Below are positions 27,502 to 38,230 of a stretch of 64,000 nucleotides of DNA, one piece after another. Where the stretch lies: contig NZ_CTEI01000001.1 in assembly GCF_001368815.1 (NCBI RefSeq), forward strand, positions 1,426,001 to 1,490,000, read 5' to 3'. The translations under genes and the position numbers were made by a program. Each line of letters starts with the position of its first letter. Within the stretch, counting starts at the first letter, position 1. The notes below the pieces were generated by a model, which saw only the letters and a list, made by a program, of their open reading frames with translations, had not been told where the DNA came from and did no database searches. The stretch is from Paraliobacillus sp. PM-2. Its GTDB lineage: Bacteria; Bacillota; Bacilli; Bacillales; Amphibacillaceae.

Positions 27502-30500
27502 TTATTCTTTTATTCTTTTTCTTCTTATAGCAACATAAGCAACGATGATTCCTGTAACAGAAAGAAGTAAACCAACGATTAGCCAATTATACGTAGATGT
27601 AGCAGTTGATGGTAATTCCTTATCCTTGCTATCATCAGATTCTCCCATTCCATCATCCGTATCCGTTGTCACAAGATTATCCAACGCAGACTGTAACGTA
27701 TCCACAGCTTGATCCAATGCTGCTTTTGTTTGAATGCTGTCTAATTTAGATTCTGCCTCGGCGATTGTTGTTTGTAATGCTTGATAAGAATCTTTTGTGT
27801 ATTTCTCATCTTCATTAGCAATAGCCTTCGCCTTCTCAATTAATTTTTCTAACTCCGTTACATCTACATGATCACCTTGGTTTTGATCAGATTTTTTCTC
27901 TAAATGATCCATTGCTTGTTGTAATTTAGTTAATGCATTTTCTACCTCTGATTTGGTTGCTCTTGCTTTTGCAATAACAGCTTCTGCTTTAGCTAACTTT
28001 TCATTTAAAGCCGTGACACTTGCTTCCGTATATTTTTCTTTATCTATTGCCTTGGCTTCTTTAACCTTAGATTTTAATTTTGATTTATCCACTTCTACTA
28101 CTTTTTCTTCCAGATCATCCAATGCAGCTTGTAATGCTGCAATTGCTTCTTCTACAATCTCTTTAGTCGCGGTTGTATCTGCAAGAACTTTTTCAGCTGC
28201 AGCTTGTTTTTCTTTTAAAGTATCCACACTTGTTTCTGTGTATTTACTCTCATTAATTTTTTTTGCTTCTTCTACCTTCGATTTTAATTCAGATTTATCT
28301 ACTTCTTCTACTTTTTCTTCTAGCTCATCTAATGCAGCTTGCAATTCTGCAAGTGCAGCATCTACCTCTTCTTGAGATGCATCTTCATCTGCAAAAACAG
28401 TCTGTGCATGAGTAAGCTTTTCATTTAAAGTAGTAACTGTTTCTTCTGTATATTTGTCTACGTCAACAGCCTCTGCTTCCACTAGTTTGTATTCTAATTG
28501 AGACTTATCTACCTCTTCTGGCTTCTTTTGTAGACCTTCAATCGCAGCTTGTAGCTCTCCAAGCGCTTCATCTATCTGAGCTTGCGTCGCACTGTCACTT
28601 GCTACGACATCTTTAGCTGCAGTAAGCTTTTTATTTAAGGCGTTTACTGTTTCTTCCGTATATTCAATTGTGTTAATCGCCTCTGCTTCTGTTATTTTTG
28701 ACTTTAGTTCTGCTTTATCCACTTGGACAAGGGCAGTAAACTCTACTTCAGCTACAGAAAGCATTAGTGGACCGCTATGCGATTCTTCAAAAACAATATC
28801 GATTTTCGAGAATTTCGTCCCATTAGGAACTTCACTGACAGCATCATCAATGTTAAAAATTACCGATTCATCAGTTGAAGCCACATTCTTTGTACCAAGA
28901 TCATATTCGTTATTATCTTCATCGTAGGCTTTAGCACTTAGAACTTTGAGCTTTCCATTGGTATATTGTGGACGATTGTAAACTTCAAACTTAGAAATTT
29001 GCTGTGGTTCTTCAAATTCAAAGTGTACATCTAGTGGCAATGAAATGCCATCCTCAGGAGTAAGGCGCCATTTTAATTCCGCTAGTGAACTCTCACTTAT
29101 TTCTCCATCAATTAATCTAGCAAATGCATCATCGCCATCCTGCATCTTGCTACCATCACCGCTTACGATAATGTCTTGATTTGTTAATAAAACTTCTACT
29201 AAATCAGGATTTTCAGGTTCCTCTGGTTCTTCTGGATCATCAGGATCTACTACTTTTCCTATTGTGTCGATCGTATCGAAGCCAGTATTAACTAGCAAAG
29301 ATCGTGTAATTGGTATGTTAAAATCGGTATCCTCTAATGACTTTAACTTTATTGTTGCTAATGTTTCTGTACCATTTAGGGTTTCTTGTTTTCCTTTATT
29401 TGAGAATGCAGCCATTACACGTTGTTCTGCATTTCCTATCCCTGAAAGTGTGGAATAATCTAGCATATCTTCTGTTACCTTTGTAGGTAATACCTCAATC
29501 AACTCATACTTATCTGAGTTAAAAGTTAGTTCTAAATTAAAGGCATTAATATCATTTAAGTCTTTTCCGACAATATCTACAGAAAATTCTTCTCCAGCTT
29601 TCAACTGTTTCTTATCTGGTTGAATATTTATTGCCCCTTTAATATCTTTACCTGTATCTTCAAGTGGTGTTTCACCTAATTGTCCTGCAACATACATGAG
29701 ATCATAAGCATCAATCACACCATTGTAATTAATATCTACCTTTGATACTTGATCCCAAGCTGTATCTGTTTGATCCACACCCATATAGCTTGCAAAGAAG
29801 AGTAAATCTTCGTCATCTATTGATCCATTTGGTATATTCTCCCCTACAACTACACCTTCTGTTTTATCTTTCTTATACGGACGAAACTCTTGTGCGCTAC
29901 CAAATCCACCTACAGCATCTGTTATTGTAAGCTTTATATATCGAGCAGTAACAGTTTCATCAAAGGTAATCGTTTTTAAATCACCATTTCTTTCGAATGT
30001 TCCCTCTTTTATAATGTTTTTGTACGTTTTCCCATCTAGACTTACATCCATGTCATATTCTAAAATGGTTCCATTTCCTGCATCTGTTCTTGGCAAATAC
30101 TCAAATTTATCTAACTGATAGGCTAATTTCATATCAATGGTAAACGTATGTGGTAATACATTTCCATCAAACCATTGCGTATGCCATAACGTGTTTTCAT
30201 TTCCGTCTACAGCTAAGGAAGGTTCACTACCTGGCTGATGACTGTTTGCAGTTGCTGACATATCTTTAGGAACATTTCTAAATCGGTCGAGGTTTGTTCG
30301 AATTTGTATCTCATCAGACCAATCGGATGCTCCCTTTGAGTTTACTGCACGAATTCGATAGGCATAATCTGTATCACTATTTAACCCTGTATGATGATAA
30401 TATGGTACTTGCTCATCATCTTTCATTGAATAAACATTTGAGTAAACAACACCGTCAATCATTAAATCATACGTGACATTTTCACCATCAACTTGATCCC

Positions 30501-33069
30501 AATTTACCGTAATAGCGTTATCACTTATTTTTTCATCATTTGCTCTTAAATTACCTGGAATATTAGGTACTGTTTCATCAACTACATCTTTTTCTTGGAT
30601 ATTGTTAAATCCATCTACGGTTAGCACCACTTCATTGGCTGTAATATCTGTCTTTTCAACCTTTACGAATAATTTTGGTGACGTAGTAATTTCCTTCTCT
30701 TCAAAGGTCGAACCTGGTGTAGCATATTTATTTAAATTCGGATGCTCATTATAGAAGTACACATTATTACCACTGTTGTATGCTTCTTCTGACGTAACTT
30801 CTTGTAATGTGATTTCTTCTCCGCCTACAGTAACCGTAACGTTTTGTGGATCTTTTCGTGTATTCACTAAGAATTCTGTTCCTCGTTCTTTCACCATACC
30901 GTCGTACCCTTTTCCTTTTGCAGTACCAACGGTGATAACTGCTTGATTATCTGTAGCCTTGGAGGTAATTTTAGTTCTTGTATTCTTTCCTTCTTTATAA
31001 TCGATCGTTTTTCCATCATCTTCATACAATGTAAACGTTGATTCTCCAGAAGGATAAATATCAAATATTCTATTTTCTGATCCATCTAATCCATTGATAG
31101 AATTATTTTCAGGTGCCATCGGAATAATTGCACCATTTTTCACAAATACTGGTGTCTTCCAAAGTGGAGCATCAAAATTGTTGACCACTGAGCCACCTTG
31201 ATATTGATCACCTGTGAAATAATCAATCCAAACCTGATTCTCATCTGGTAAGTAAATCTCATTTCTTACTCCAGCTGCATGATCATCACCGTCATAGACT
31301 GGAGCTACTAATAAATTTGGTCCCCACATATATTGATATTGCGTTTGTGTACCATAGGTATATGGATCTTCTGGGTATTCTAACATCATCCCTCTAACCA
31401 TTGGCATTGACTCTCGCGTTGACTCTTCAGCAATCGTATAAACATATGGCATCATTTGTGCTTTTAACTTTAAATACATGCGATTAATTGATGCGTATGG
31501 TTCTCCATAATTCCATGGATCTTTCTCATCATTTGTAGATGCCCATCCATCCATATCAATTTGAATTGGTGTAAAGGCTTTCCACTGGTGGTCTCTTGTT
31601 TGAATAACTGCATCTCCGCCAAAGATTCCATCCATATCAGAACCTACATTAGGATTTCCGGATAAACCTGCACCAATGTATGTCGGAATGTGCATTCGAA
31701 TATATTCCCAGTTTCCGCCATACTGGTCACCTGACCATAACGTAGAATAACGCTGTGTACCTGCCCAACCATCAACAGTGATAACAAACGGGCGAGCACC
31801 ACCTGAATTTTCCTCTTTCATAATACCCTCTGCTGCTTGCCGAGTCGCATTTAAAGCCATGGAATATCCTTGCCCTACCCAAGCTACATCTGTTTTTATC
31901 GCTCTTGTTCCTGCTTGCACTTCTCCATTAAGATCTCTTCGCAATGGACTATCTTCTGGCAAACTAGGATCTGGATAAAGATTACTTTGTGTCCACAAAC
32001 CAACTTCTACCTGTTCATCATCTGCTTCATCAACAAATTTTTCAAGATTATCCAGACCACCATACCCACAACCATAACCATCATTTGGCAAAAACCAACC
32101 TAATGGCATATCATTGTCCACATATTCATTCAACTTATCTAGCCCTTTTCCGAGTAATGTCCGCTCATCTCCTCGGCCATTATGCGTACCATTAAAACAA
32201 TCCGCATGACCTAAATAGAAACCAAATTCAGGCATAAGCGCTGCCTTACCCGTTAATTCTGTATACTCATTGATTATTTCGGGGATAGCATCCTCTACAA
32301 AATAATAGGCATCAAAACGATCTTCTTTGTGGCTAAAGGATGCGGTCTTTGAAAAATCATATACCCCTGGTTTAAAGGTGTTACGCATCACGCCATACCC
32401 TTCCGTACTTAAATAAAACGGAACAGGACTTGATGCAGCTCCAGCATCCCATCCACCACCTATAGCAATATTAATCGTATTATTTTTATGAGCGTAGTAG
32501 CCATTTTGTTGTCCACCACCATAAAAATATTCACTATCTTTCGTTTTTAATGTTTGGATTGTCTTATTCCCATCATATTTCAATGGTTCACTTTCACTCC
32601 ACAATAATTCTTCCTTATTTTTATTATATAGACTCATTTTTGAGGATTCTTTTTCAATTCTTAATTCTACTGCCTTCGTAGAAATTTTATAGTAGGTATC
32701 ATCACTATCATCAACTGTCACGTCAATCAGACCGTATTCCTCTTTGTATTCATTAAAATCTTTATCAACCATTTTTGTTACATGGTCAGGACTATTAGGT
32801 GTTGGATATTCTGGAAATTCCCCTTCCTTATCCAGATGGATACGTAATAAATTGTCTTTTAAAAAACTTATTTTCATTTCCTCACCCGTTGACAATTCCA
32901 AGTAAACATTACTATCCTTCTGTGTAATATTATTTATTGTACCGATTGTCATAGGATCATTCTGGCCTTCAATTGCTTTAACATCTGTTGCCGAAGGAAT
33001 ACTAAACAATAAATATCCTAAAAGCAACAGTCCAGCTAATTTTTTAAACATATTAAAATTTTTATACAA
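27502..33069 (-). CDS. Wall-anchored GH31 glycosidase with dockerin-like and cohesin-like modules
   Basis: The product has 1855 residues: signal peptide; N-terminal beta domain; GH31 barrel with IKTDVAWVG (nucleophile Asp near 393) and QRYSTLWSGDQ (acid/base Asp near 447); Fn3 (836-926); CBM32 (926-1066); a dockerin-type double calcium motif (1076-1135; second loop DINYNGVIDAYDL); a cohesin-like domain (1140-1270; INAFNLELTFNSDKYELIEV); a further beta-sandwich domain (1290-1445); five FIVAR repeats; LPSTATS-TYNW, helix, IRRKR. The start is TTG with GGAGGT 6 bases upstream. GH31 also contains alpha-N-acetylgalactosaminidases (the group typified by an Enterococcus faecalis enzyme with similar CBM32/FIVAR extensions), and given the neighbours that is more likely than a starch enzyme. 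The dockerin plus cohesin in one chain is unusual. Confidence 0.87.
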   Translation of the reverse strand: MYKNFNMFKKLAGLLLLGYLLFSIPSATDVKAIEGQNDPMTIGTINNITQKDSNVYLELSTGEEMKISFLKDNLLRIHLDKEGEFPEYPTPNSPDHVTKMVDKDFNEYKEEYGLIDVTVDDSDDTYYKISTKAVELRIEKESSKMSLYNKNKEELLWSESEPLKYDGNKTIQTLKTKDSEYFYGGGQQNGYYAHKNNTINIAIGGGWDAGAASSPVPFYLSTEGYGVMRNTFKPGVYDFSKTASFSHKEDRFDAYYFVEDAIPEIINEYTELTGKAALMPEFGFYLGHADCFNGTHNGRGDERTLLGKGLDKLNEYVDNDMPLGWFLPNDGYGCGYGGLDNLEKFVDEADDEQVEVGLWTQSNLYPDPSLPEDSPLRRDLNGEVQAGTRAIKTDVAWVGQGYSMALNATRQAAEGIMKEENSGGARPFVITVDGWAGTQRYSTLWSGDQYGGNWEYIRMHIPTYIGAGLSGNPNVGSDMDGIFGGDAVIQTRDHQWKAFTPIQIDMDGWASTNDEKDPWNYGEPYASINRMYLKLKAQMMPYVYTIAEESTRESMPMVRGMMLEYPEDPYTYGTQTQYQYMWGPNLLVAPVYDGDDHAAGVRNEIYLPDENQVWIDYFTGDQYQGGSVVNNFDAPLWKTPVFVKNGAIIPMAPENNSINGLDGSENRIFDIYPSGESTFTLYEDDGKTIDYKEGKNTRTKITSKATDNQAVITVGTAKGKGYDGMVKERGTEFLVNTRKDPQNVTVTVGGEEITLQEVTSEEAYNSGNNVYFYNEHPNLNKYATPGSTFEEKEITTSPKLFVKVEKTDITANEVVLTVDGFNNIQEKDVVDETVPNIPGNLRANDEKISDNAITVNWDQVDGENVTYDLMIDGVVYSNVYSMKDDEQVPYYHHTGLNSDTDYAYRIRAVNSKGASDWSDEIQIRTNLDRFRNVPKDMSATANSHQPGSEPSLAVDGNENTLWHTQWFDGNVLPHTFTIDMKLAYQLDKFEYLPRTDAGNGTILEYDMDVSLDGKTYKNIIKEGTFERNGDLKTITFDETVTARYIKLTITDAVGGFGSAQEFRPYKKDKTEGVVVGENIPNGSIDDEDLLFFASYMGVDQTDTAWDQVSKVDINYNGVIDAYDLMYVAGQLGETPLEDTGKDIKGAINIQPDKKQLKAGEEFSVDIVGKDLNDINAFNLELTFNSDKYELIEVLPTKVTEDMLDYSTLSGIGNAEQRVMAAFSNKGKQETLNGTETLATIKLKSLEDTDFNIPITRSLLVNTGFDTIDTIGKVVDPDDPEEPEEPENPDLVEVLLTNQDIIVSGDGSKMQDGDDAFARLIDGEISESSLAELKWRLTPEDGISLPLDVHFEFEEPQQISKFEVYNRPQYTNGKLKVLSAKAYDEDNNEYDLGTKNVASTDESVIFNIDDAVSEVPNGTKFSKIDIVFEESHSGPLMLSVAEVEFTALVQVDKAELKSKITEAEAINTIEYTEETVNALNKKLTAAKDVVASDSATQAQIDEALGELQAAIEGLQKKPEEVDKSQLEYKLVEAEAVDVDKYTEETVTTLNEKLTHAQTVFADEDASQEEVDAALAELQAALDELEEKVEEVDKSELKSKVEEAKKINESKYTETSVDTLKEKQAAAEKVLADTTATKEIVEEAIAALQAALDDLEEKVVEVDKSKLKSKVKEAKAIDKEKYTEASVTALNEKLAKAEAVIAKARATKSEVENALTKLQQAMDHLEKKSDQNQGDHVDVTELEKLIEKAKAIANEDEKYTKDSYQALQTTIAEAESKLDSIQTKAALDQAVDTLQSALDNLVTTDTDDGMGESDDSKDKELPSTATSTYNWLIVGLLLSVTGIIVAYVAIRRKRIKE

Positions 33070-33542
33070 CCTGACACCTCCATTACCAAATGTTAATAAG
33101 AACTTATTAATGTTGAATGGAATATAACTTTGTAAAGTACCTTCTTTAATTATGGTTTCTTCTAATGATGTTTATTTACAAATTATGTACTCCCATAACA
33201 GCTGAAGTTCCATTCTCTAAAGATTAAATTAATACCGATCCCCCTTTCCTTTTAAATTCATATAAATTAAATTAAATTTATATATCTAATACAGATAACT
33301 ACATAACAATTTTAATAAGATTAGTGATATAAAATTGTTAGTTAAAGAAAATAATTCAAAAACAATCGTCCTGTTTTCAAGATACTAGAATCAAAACGAA
33401 AATATGCATACCAATCTTTAACAAACTATTGGCATTTTTGTTTTAATAAGAAAACGGGCATGAGTATCCTGTATCTATGGATGTACTCATGCCCGTTTTG
33501 TATTATTCTTTTAATGATAGTTCTTTAGATTCATTGAATCTA
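33070..33542. other. 473-bp spacer: GH31 leader and GH20 terminator
   Basis: It holds the GH31 ribosome site, an orphan AAAGGAAAGGGGG sequence on the minus strand at 33237-33252 about 170 bp upstream of the start, very A/T-rich sequence, and the GH20 terminator at 33451-33499. No gene was recognised and no cre-like site was found. Confidence 0.6.
33451..33499 (-). terminator. Terminator of the GH20 gene
   Basis: AAAACGGGCATGAGTA pairs perfectly with TACTCATGCCCGTTTT (16 bp) around a 17-base loop, about 45 bp past the stop at 33543. The CGGGCATG core recurs in the terminator of the adjacent CBM40/NPCBM gene. Confidence 0.88.
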
Positions 33543-36500
33543 TCAACTTTCTTTCTGCTTTTTTCGTCTAGTAACAAAGATGGATATTCCACCTAAGCTT
33601 AATAAGAGAAGACCCATAACTAGCCAATTATAGATAGACGTCGCTGTGTTAGGAAGCTCTTTATCCTCATCTTCCTCCGCTTCATCTTCATCTTCATCGG
33701 TATCATGCTGATTTTCTTCTTCTTTACCAGTTTCATCTTCACCAGTATCGCCTTTATTCTCATCACCATTCTCATCTGGATCATCTTGGTCATCTTCGTC
33801 ATCATCAGGCTTTTGCTCTATTTCTTCTAGATCATCTATGGCTGTTTGTAACTTAGATAACATATTGGTTACTTCTTCTTGATTAGTTGCATTTTCCAAC
33901 ACATTTTCAGCTGAAACGATTGTATCTTGTAATGCTTGGAAACTTGCTTTTGTATACATGTCATCTGTGTTTGTATAACTTTTAGCTTCAGTAATCAAAT
34001 CCAATAGTTCGCTCACATCAACTTCTGGATCAGGTTCCACATGTTGATCAACTAATGTAGTTAATCTTTCAGTAGTTTTATCAACTTTTTCTTGATTTGC
34101 AATCGCATTATTCACCAATGATTTTGCCAACACAAGTGTATGGAAAAGATCCTCATTTTCAGCTGTTACATTCTCAAATGCTAATTCTTTAGCAACTGCT
34201 TCAGCTTTGGCAATAGATTCATTTAAAGCTGTCTTATCGACATCTTGTAGTACGAACATTTCATACAAGGAATAGACTTCAGCATTCATGAAAACCCCTT
34301 GAAGTTTCACATATCTAGCTTTTACCGGCTCATCAAATGCCACAATAGTCTTGGCAGCTGTATTTCCAGTTACTGTTTCTGCAACAGTGAAATTCTCTCC
34401 ATCATTAGACACTTGGATTTCAAAAGAATTCCCTGCCTTTTGAGCCCACCAATGTAGTTCAACTCCATCTAGCTCTCTTTCTTTCTGCAAGTCTACCATT
34501 AATGAATCATCAGCATTCCCTGTACCTTCCCACATGGAATCTGGCTCGGTATATTCGGTTGTACCTTCAAGATCTAAACCATCACCATCAAATGCCTTCC
34601 AGCCAACATGTAGCTTCTTCCAACCTACATCCCAGCCTCCTTGGCCAGGTCTCTGAGAATCATAGCTATTTGGCATGTTTTGCGCAACATTTGCCTGGTC
34701 TTCAATTGTACCAGCTATAATTTCTGGTCTTAATGCTTTATTATAAACTTTTATATTTGCAATATTCCCTTTAAATCCTTCACCAATTTTTTCTAATGGT
34801 AGAGGGAATGATCCATAGGTATTATTACCACCTATTGCTTCAGCTTTATCCAATTTATTTGCACTTATAATTTGCCCATCAACGTAGAGCTTGGTATTTT
34901 GTTGTGTTCCTACGACCGTAACATGAACCTTTTTATTTAATGGAACATCATAGCCAAAATCAAACGAAAACATTTTTCGATTGTTTGAAATGTTTCCATT
35001 CTTCCCAGCAACTTGTAACCTACCATCATATCCAGAGAATATAGATGCTTGTGCATCATTTTCCTCCGTTATCAATAAATCAAATTCAGCTGTGTACGGA
35101 TATTTAATCGTTTTTAATGGTGTAGTCATTACACCTTCTCCATCAAAAGAGCCGTAAAATTCACCATCAATTTCAGCTATTTCCACCCCATCTAATACAG
35201 CATCATAACCATTTCCACTAGCATCATAAACCTTCTTATCTGTAGCATTTTCAAAATCAAATTCCATCGCTACCTCTGTTTTGCTATCAATATCCATTGC
35301 AATTGCTGTTCCTGGTCCTTCTTCTAACGTTTCTACTCTTGTCCAGTAATCTTCAAAAGGAACTGTATCTTCTTTATCACTCCAAGTCTTTTCAGCAATC
35401 ACTGCCATTGAACGGAAATGGCGATCATTTGTATCAGATTCTAAAATACCTCTTCTATTCTCATCACCCCAAATAGCCGTTTTAGCACCTAAGAGTAGTG
35501 GCTCACCTCGAAGTACATTATCATTTGCAGCATCAAAATTATAAGGCGTCCAATTCTCATACGTATACTCATAGTTCATCACGTCTCTGCGATCGCGCCC
35601 AGGATTTCCGTAAACCCAACGATTAGATGCATTAATAATCTTATTCCCTCTATCAATCTCAAAGTTTGGATCATCATAACCATTTGACCAAATATCAATA
35701 ACTACATCCTCAGGAACTGCATATGACCTGTTTCCCCACATTCTTACTGTTTTCCCTGCATCGTTAGCAATATCATATAGATCGCTAATATAGTTATCTA
35801 CTTCAGCATCTTCTGCTGCTGTTGCGCCCCAATATTCGTCCGCACCGATATGTACGGTATCACTTGTAAATACTGGATCTTCACCTGTTACATACTCTGA
35901 TAATAAAGTAGTAATAAATTGTCTTGCTCTATCAGCATTATCCCCAACCAAATCCAACAGTTGGAAATTTCTTGGGTTTTCTGTTCCGCCTTCTAACCAT
36001 CCAATGTTATCAGGATTTTTATGCGCATAACTATTAAATGCTGCAGAATGTCCAGGACCATCAATTTCTGTTATCATATCTATTCCATAGTGATCAGCAT
36101 TTTTCTGCCATGTTTTGTATGTTTCTTGTGAATAGTGTGGATCACCAAAAACATCATAGTAATAATTAAAATCATATTTGGTTGCATTTCTATCATTTTT
36201 TGTTGTTTTTAAACTTGGAAATTCTTTACTTTCTAAACGAAACATCCCTTCAGGTAAGTTCTCCCAACTCGTTCCACCACCGAAGTCATCATTTATATGC
36301 ATGTGTAGTTCATTTAACTTATACCATGTCATCATTTTTATCGTGTCTTCGATAAACTGTTCACGTTGTGGATTTCTTGCTATATCTGGCATAATTCCTC
36401 TAATTTCAAATTTAGGATAGTCTCTCATAATTCCCATCGGAATCGTGTCATGTGTCTTATCTAACCAAAGTATTTGCTCTAATGAAATCGTTCCATATAA

Positions 36501-37703
36501 AGCACCCGTTTGAGTCGTTGCTTCAATAATGATTCCATTCTCATCTGTATTAATCATATACCCTTCATTACCAGTTCCATAGGTATCTGTATCAGTTGTT
36601 TGAATAAAAATATCATCAGCACCGTACGTTGTTCCTGGTTGTACAGATAACTCCATTCCAGTTATATCTAGTAGATCCGCTTGCATATTATTCGCAACAA
36701 ATTCTAGGCCTGTAGAATTAGTATCATTGTAAATAATTTTGGATGCTGGTGTTAATTCAAAATCACCCTCAAATCCATACCATTCTTGTATCTCTGGTAC
36801 TACTCCTGGAATCTCGTTATGTGTCTGCGTTGTTTGATGATACGCAGCATAATTTTCATAATGATCAGGTACAACGACTGTAAGATTTTTCTTCGCGACA
36901 TCACTTTCATCATTCTTATTTTTCACTTCAATTAATAACGAAACTGTTTTCTCTCCAATATTGTGAGACGTCACTGTACCATCATTAGCAATGGTCTGTT
37001 CATCATCGGAACCTTTAACATATATAGAATGACTCTCTGGAACTTCTGGCAACTTCACCTTCGTATCCGATGAGGATAAGGCTTCAAGCTCCGTTATTCC
37101 CTCCAAAATATTTTCAGCTGTTAACTCAGGTTCAACCAAACCATCCTGTGCCCCATAAATTTCAATTTCTCTCACAGAAATTGCATTCCCCCATGCGTTC
37201 GTATTCATTTCATTAAAATAAACACGCATATACCTTTTCAATTCCAATGAAGTAAACGTATCAGTTGGATTCTGTTCATTAGATGAACCTTTACTTTTTT
37301 GATCTACTGTTTCCCATGTACCATCCTCAGCTGTTGCAGAGGTTTGGATTTCATAATCAGTACCCCATACTAATTTGTAAAAACTTATCTTTATTTCATC
37401 AGCAGTCGTCTTATCTGCTTCTAAATCAATAGCTATCCAAGATGGTTCTTGAGGTCCATCCGATCCTTTCATTACGTTTCCTGACCATCTTGAATTATCT
37501 GATTGTTTATCTCCATCTACTGCCATTTCCCCTGTCCATTTCCCATCAACTTCAAGTCCTGAAACGGTTACAGGTTGATTTAATGCTAAATTGGCTTCTT
37601 CAGCAGATGTAGGTGTAGATATCACTGAAGAGAATTGACTGAAAACCAATAAAAAGGCAAGAGTCATATAAACTAAACGACTAATTTGTTTCTTTTTCAC
37701 CAA
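33543..37703 (-). CDS. Wall-anchored GH20 beta-N-acetylhexosaminidase
   Basis: This enzyme should release terminal beta-linked GlcNAc/GalNAc (or lacto-N-biose) from glycans outside the cell. Order in the roughly 1386-residue product: signal peptide; CBM32 (38-185); an Ig-like domain (190-278); the GH20 N-terminal domain and barrel (290-805) with IRGIMPDIARN, HMHINDD and HIGADEYWG near residue 620, where the Asp-Glu pair drives substrate-assisted catalysis; a LamG-like domain (815-988); a second CBM32 (1005-1155); two FIVAR repeats; a very acidic D/E-rich wall-spanning stretch; LPNTATS-IYNW, helix, RRKK. The frame has an ATG at 37721 without a ribosome site; AGAGGGG precedes the TTG at 37703, which I take as start. 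A cre-like site lies about 120 bp upstream. Confidence 0.92.
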   Translation of the reverse strand: MVKKKQISRLVYMTLAFLLVFSQFSSVISTPTSAEEANLALNQPVTVSGLEVDGKWTGEMAVDGDKQSDNSRWSGNVMKGSDGPQEPSWIAIDLEADKTTADEIKISFYKLVWGTDYEIQTSATAEDGTWETVDQKSKGSSNEQNPTDTFTSLELKRYMRVYFNEMNTNAWGNAISVREIEIYGAQDGLVEPELTAENILEGITELEALSSSDTKVKLPEVPESHSIYVKGSDDEQTIANDGTVTSHNIGEKTVSLLIEVKNKNDESDVAKKNLTVVVPDHYENYAAYHQTTQTHNEIPGVVPEIQEWYGFEGDFELTPASKIIYNDTNSTGLEFVANNMQADLLDITGMELSVQPGTTYGADDIFIQTTDTDTYGTGNEGYMINTDENGIIIEATTQTGALYGTISLEQILWLDKTHDTIPMGIMRDYPKFEIRGIMPDIARNPQREQFIEDTIKMMTWYKLNELHMHINDDFGGGTSWENLPEGMFRLESKEFPSLKTTKNDRNATKYDFNYYYDVFGDPHYSQETYKTWQKNADHYGIDMITEIDGPGHSAAFNSYAHKNPDNIGWLEGGTENPRNFQLLDLVGDNADRARQFITTLLSEYVTGEDPVFTSDTVHIGADEYWGATAAEDAEVDNYISDLYDIANDAGKTVRMWGNRSYAVPEDVVIDIWSNGYDDPNFEIDRGNKIINASNRWVYGNPGRDRRDVMNYEYTYENWTPYNFDAANDNVLRGEPLLLGAKTAIWGDENRRGILESDTNDRHFRSMAVIAEKTWSDKEDTVPFEDYWTRVETLEEGPGTAIAMDIDSKTEVAMEFDFENATDKKVYDASGNGYDAVLDGVEIAEIDGEFYGSFDGEGVMTTPLKTIKYPYTAEFDLLITEENDAQASIFSGYDGRLQVAGKNGNISNNRKMFSFDFGYDVPLNKKVHVTVVGTQQNTKLYVDGQIISANKLDKAEAIGGNNTYGSFPLPLEKIGEGFKGNIANIKVYNKALRPEIIAGTIEDQANVAQNMPNSYDSQRPGQGGWDVGWKKLHVGWKAFDGDGLDLEGTTEYTEPDSMWEGTGNADDSLMVDLQKERELDGVELHWWAQKAGNSFEIQVSNDGENFTVAETVTGNTAAKTIVAFDEPVKARYVKLQGVFMNAEVYSLYEMFVLQDVDKTALNESIAKAEAVAKELAFENVTAENEDLFHTLVLAKSLVNNAIANQEKVDKTTERLTTLVDQHVEPDPEVDVSELLDLITEAKSYTNTDDMYTKASFQALQDTIVSAENVLENATNQEEVTNMLSKLQTAIDDLEEIEQKPDDDEDDQDDPDENGDENKGDTGEDETGKEEENQHDTDEDEDEAEEDEDKELPNTATSIYNWLVMGLLLLSLGGISIFVTRRKKQKES

Positions 37704-37820
37704 AGCTTTCCCCTCTTTCATTTTTAGTTACTATACTGGAACAACAATTTCAACTGAACGTAAATAGGCTGTTCATATCTATACATTATGTTGTTGACCT
37801 TTATTACTAAAAACCATCTA

Positions 37821-37834
37821 TGGAAGCGTTATCA
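37821..37834. promoter_or_regulatory. Candidate cre (CcpA-binding) site upstream of the GH20 gene
   Basis: TGGAAGCGTTATCA (minus strand TGATAACGCTTCCA) fits the degenerate cre consensus TGNAANCGNWNNCA at every fixed position. It lies 118 bp upstream of the GH20 start. It is the best cre match in the window. Confidence 0.6.
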
Positions 37835-38173
37835 TTTTTCTGCATTTTTTTTTGAACAACTTATTTTGTTTTCTATCATTTGTCGAAATTGTAACTATAA
37901 TCAATATGAATAGCATAAGTAGGTAAACATTAGCTATTTAAAGCCTTCTTTATTAATTATTCCCCCTCTCTTTAAGATCAATTTTTTCGTCTTTCCATTT
38001 TCACCCTTTTAAACCACCTCCTTTAAAATCATTTGATTTCATGCAAACAAGACAATGTGAAAAATCCGTTATTTTTAATTGAAACTTAACATAACTTTAA
38101 TGCAAATGTTGTCGTTTTTTATCTTTTTTATTTTTTGCTAAACATTATATGCTTTTCTTGAATCATTGAAAAA

Positions 38174-38206
38174 ACGGGCATGTGCAAGATTGCATAAACA
38201 TACCCG
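38174..38206 (-). terminator. Imperfect terminator of the CBM40/NPCBM gene
   Basis: CGGGCATGTGCAA can pair with TTGCATAAACATACCCG if a small bulge is allowed, followed on the minus strand by TTTTTTCAA. It resembles the neighbouring GH20 terminator but has decayed. Confidence 0.6.
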
Positions 38207-38230
38207 TAATTCCCCAAAAAATTCTTAAAC

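Larger units (their letters stand above)
37704..38230. other. 527-bp spacer: GH20 leader and terminator of the CBM40/NPCBM gene
   Basis: It contains the cre-like site at 37821-37834 and two orphan ribosome-site-like sequences on the minus strand (AGAGAGGGGG at 37961-37974; AAAGGAGGTGG at 38014-38024). The second could serve an 8-codon leader. A hairpin sits at 38174-38206. No real gene was recognised. Confidence 0.6.
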
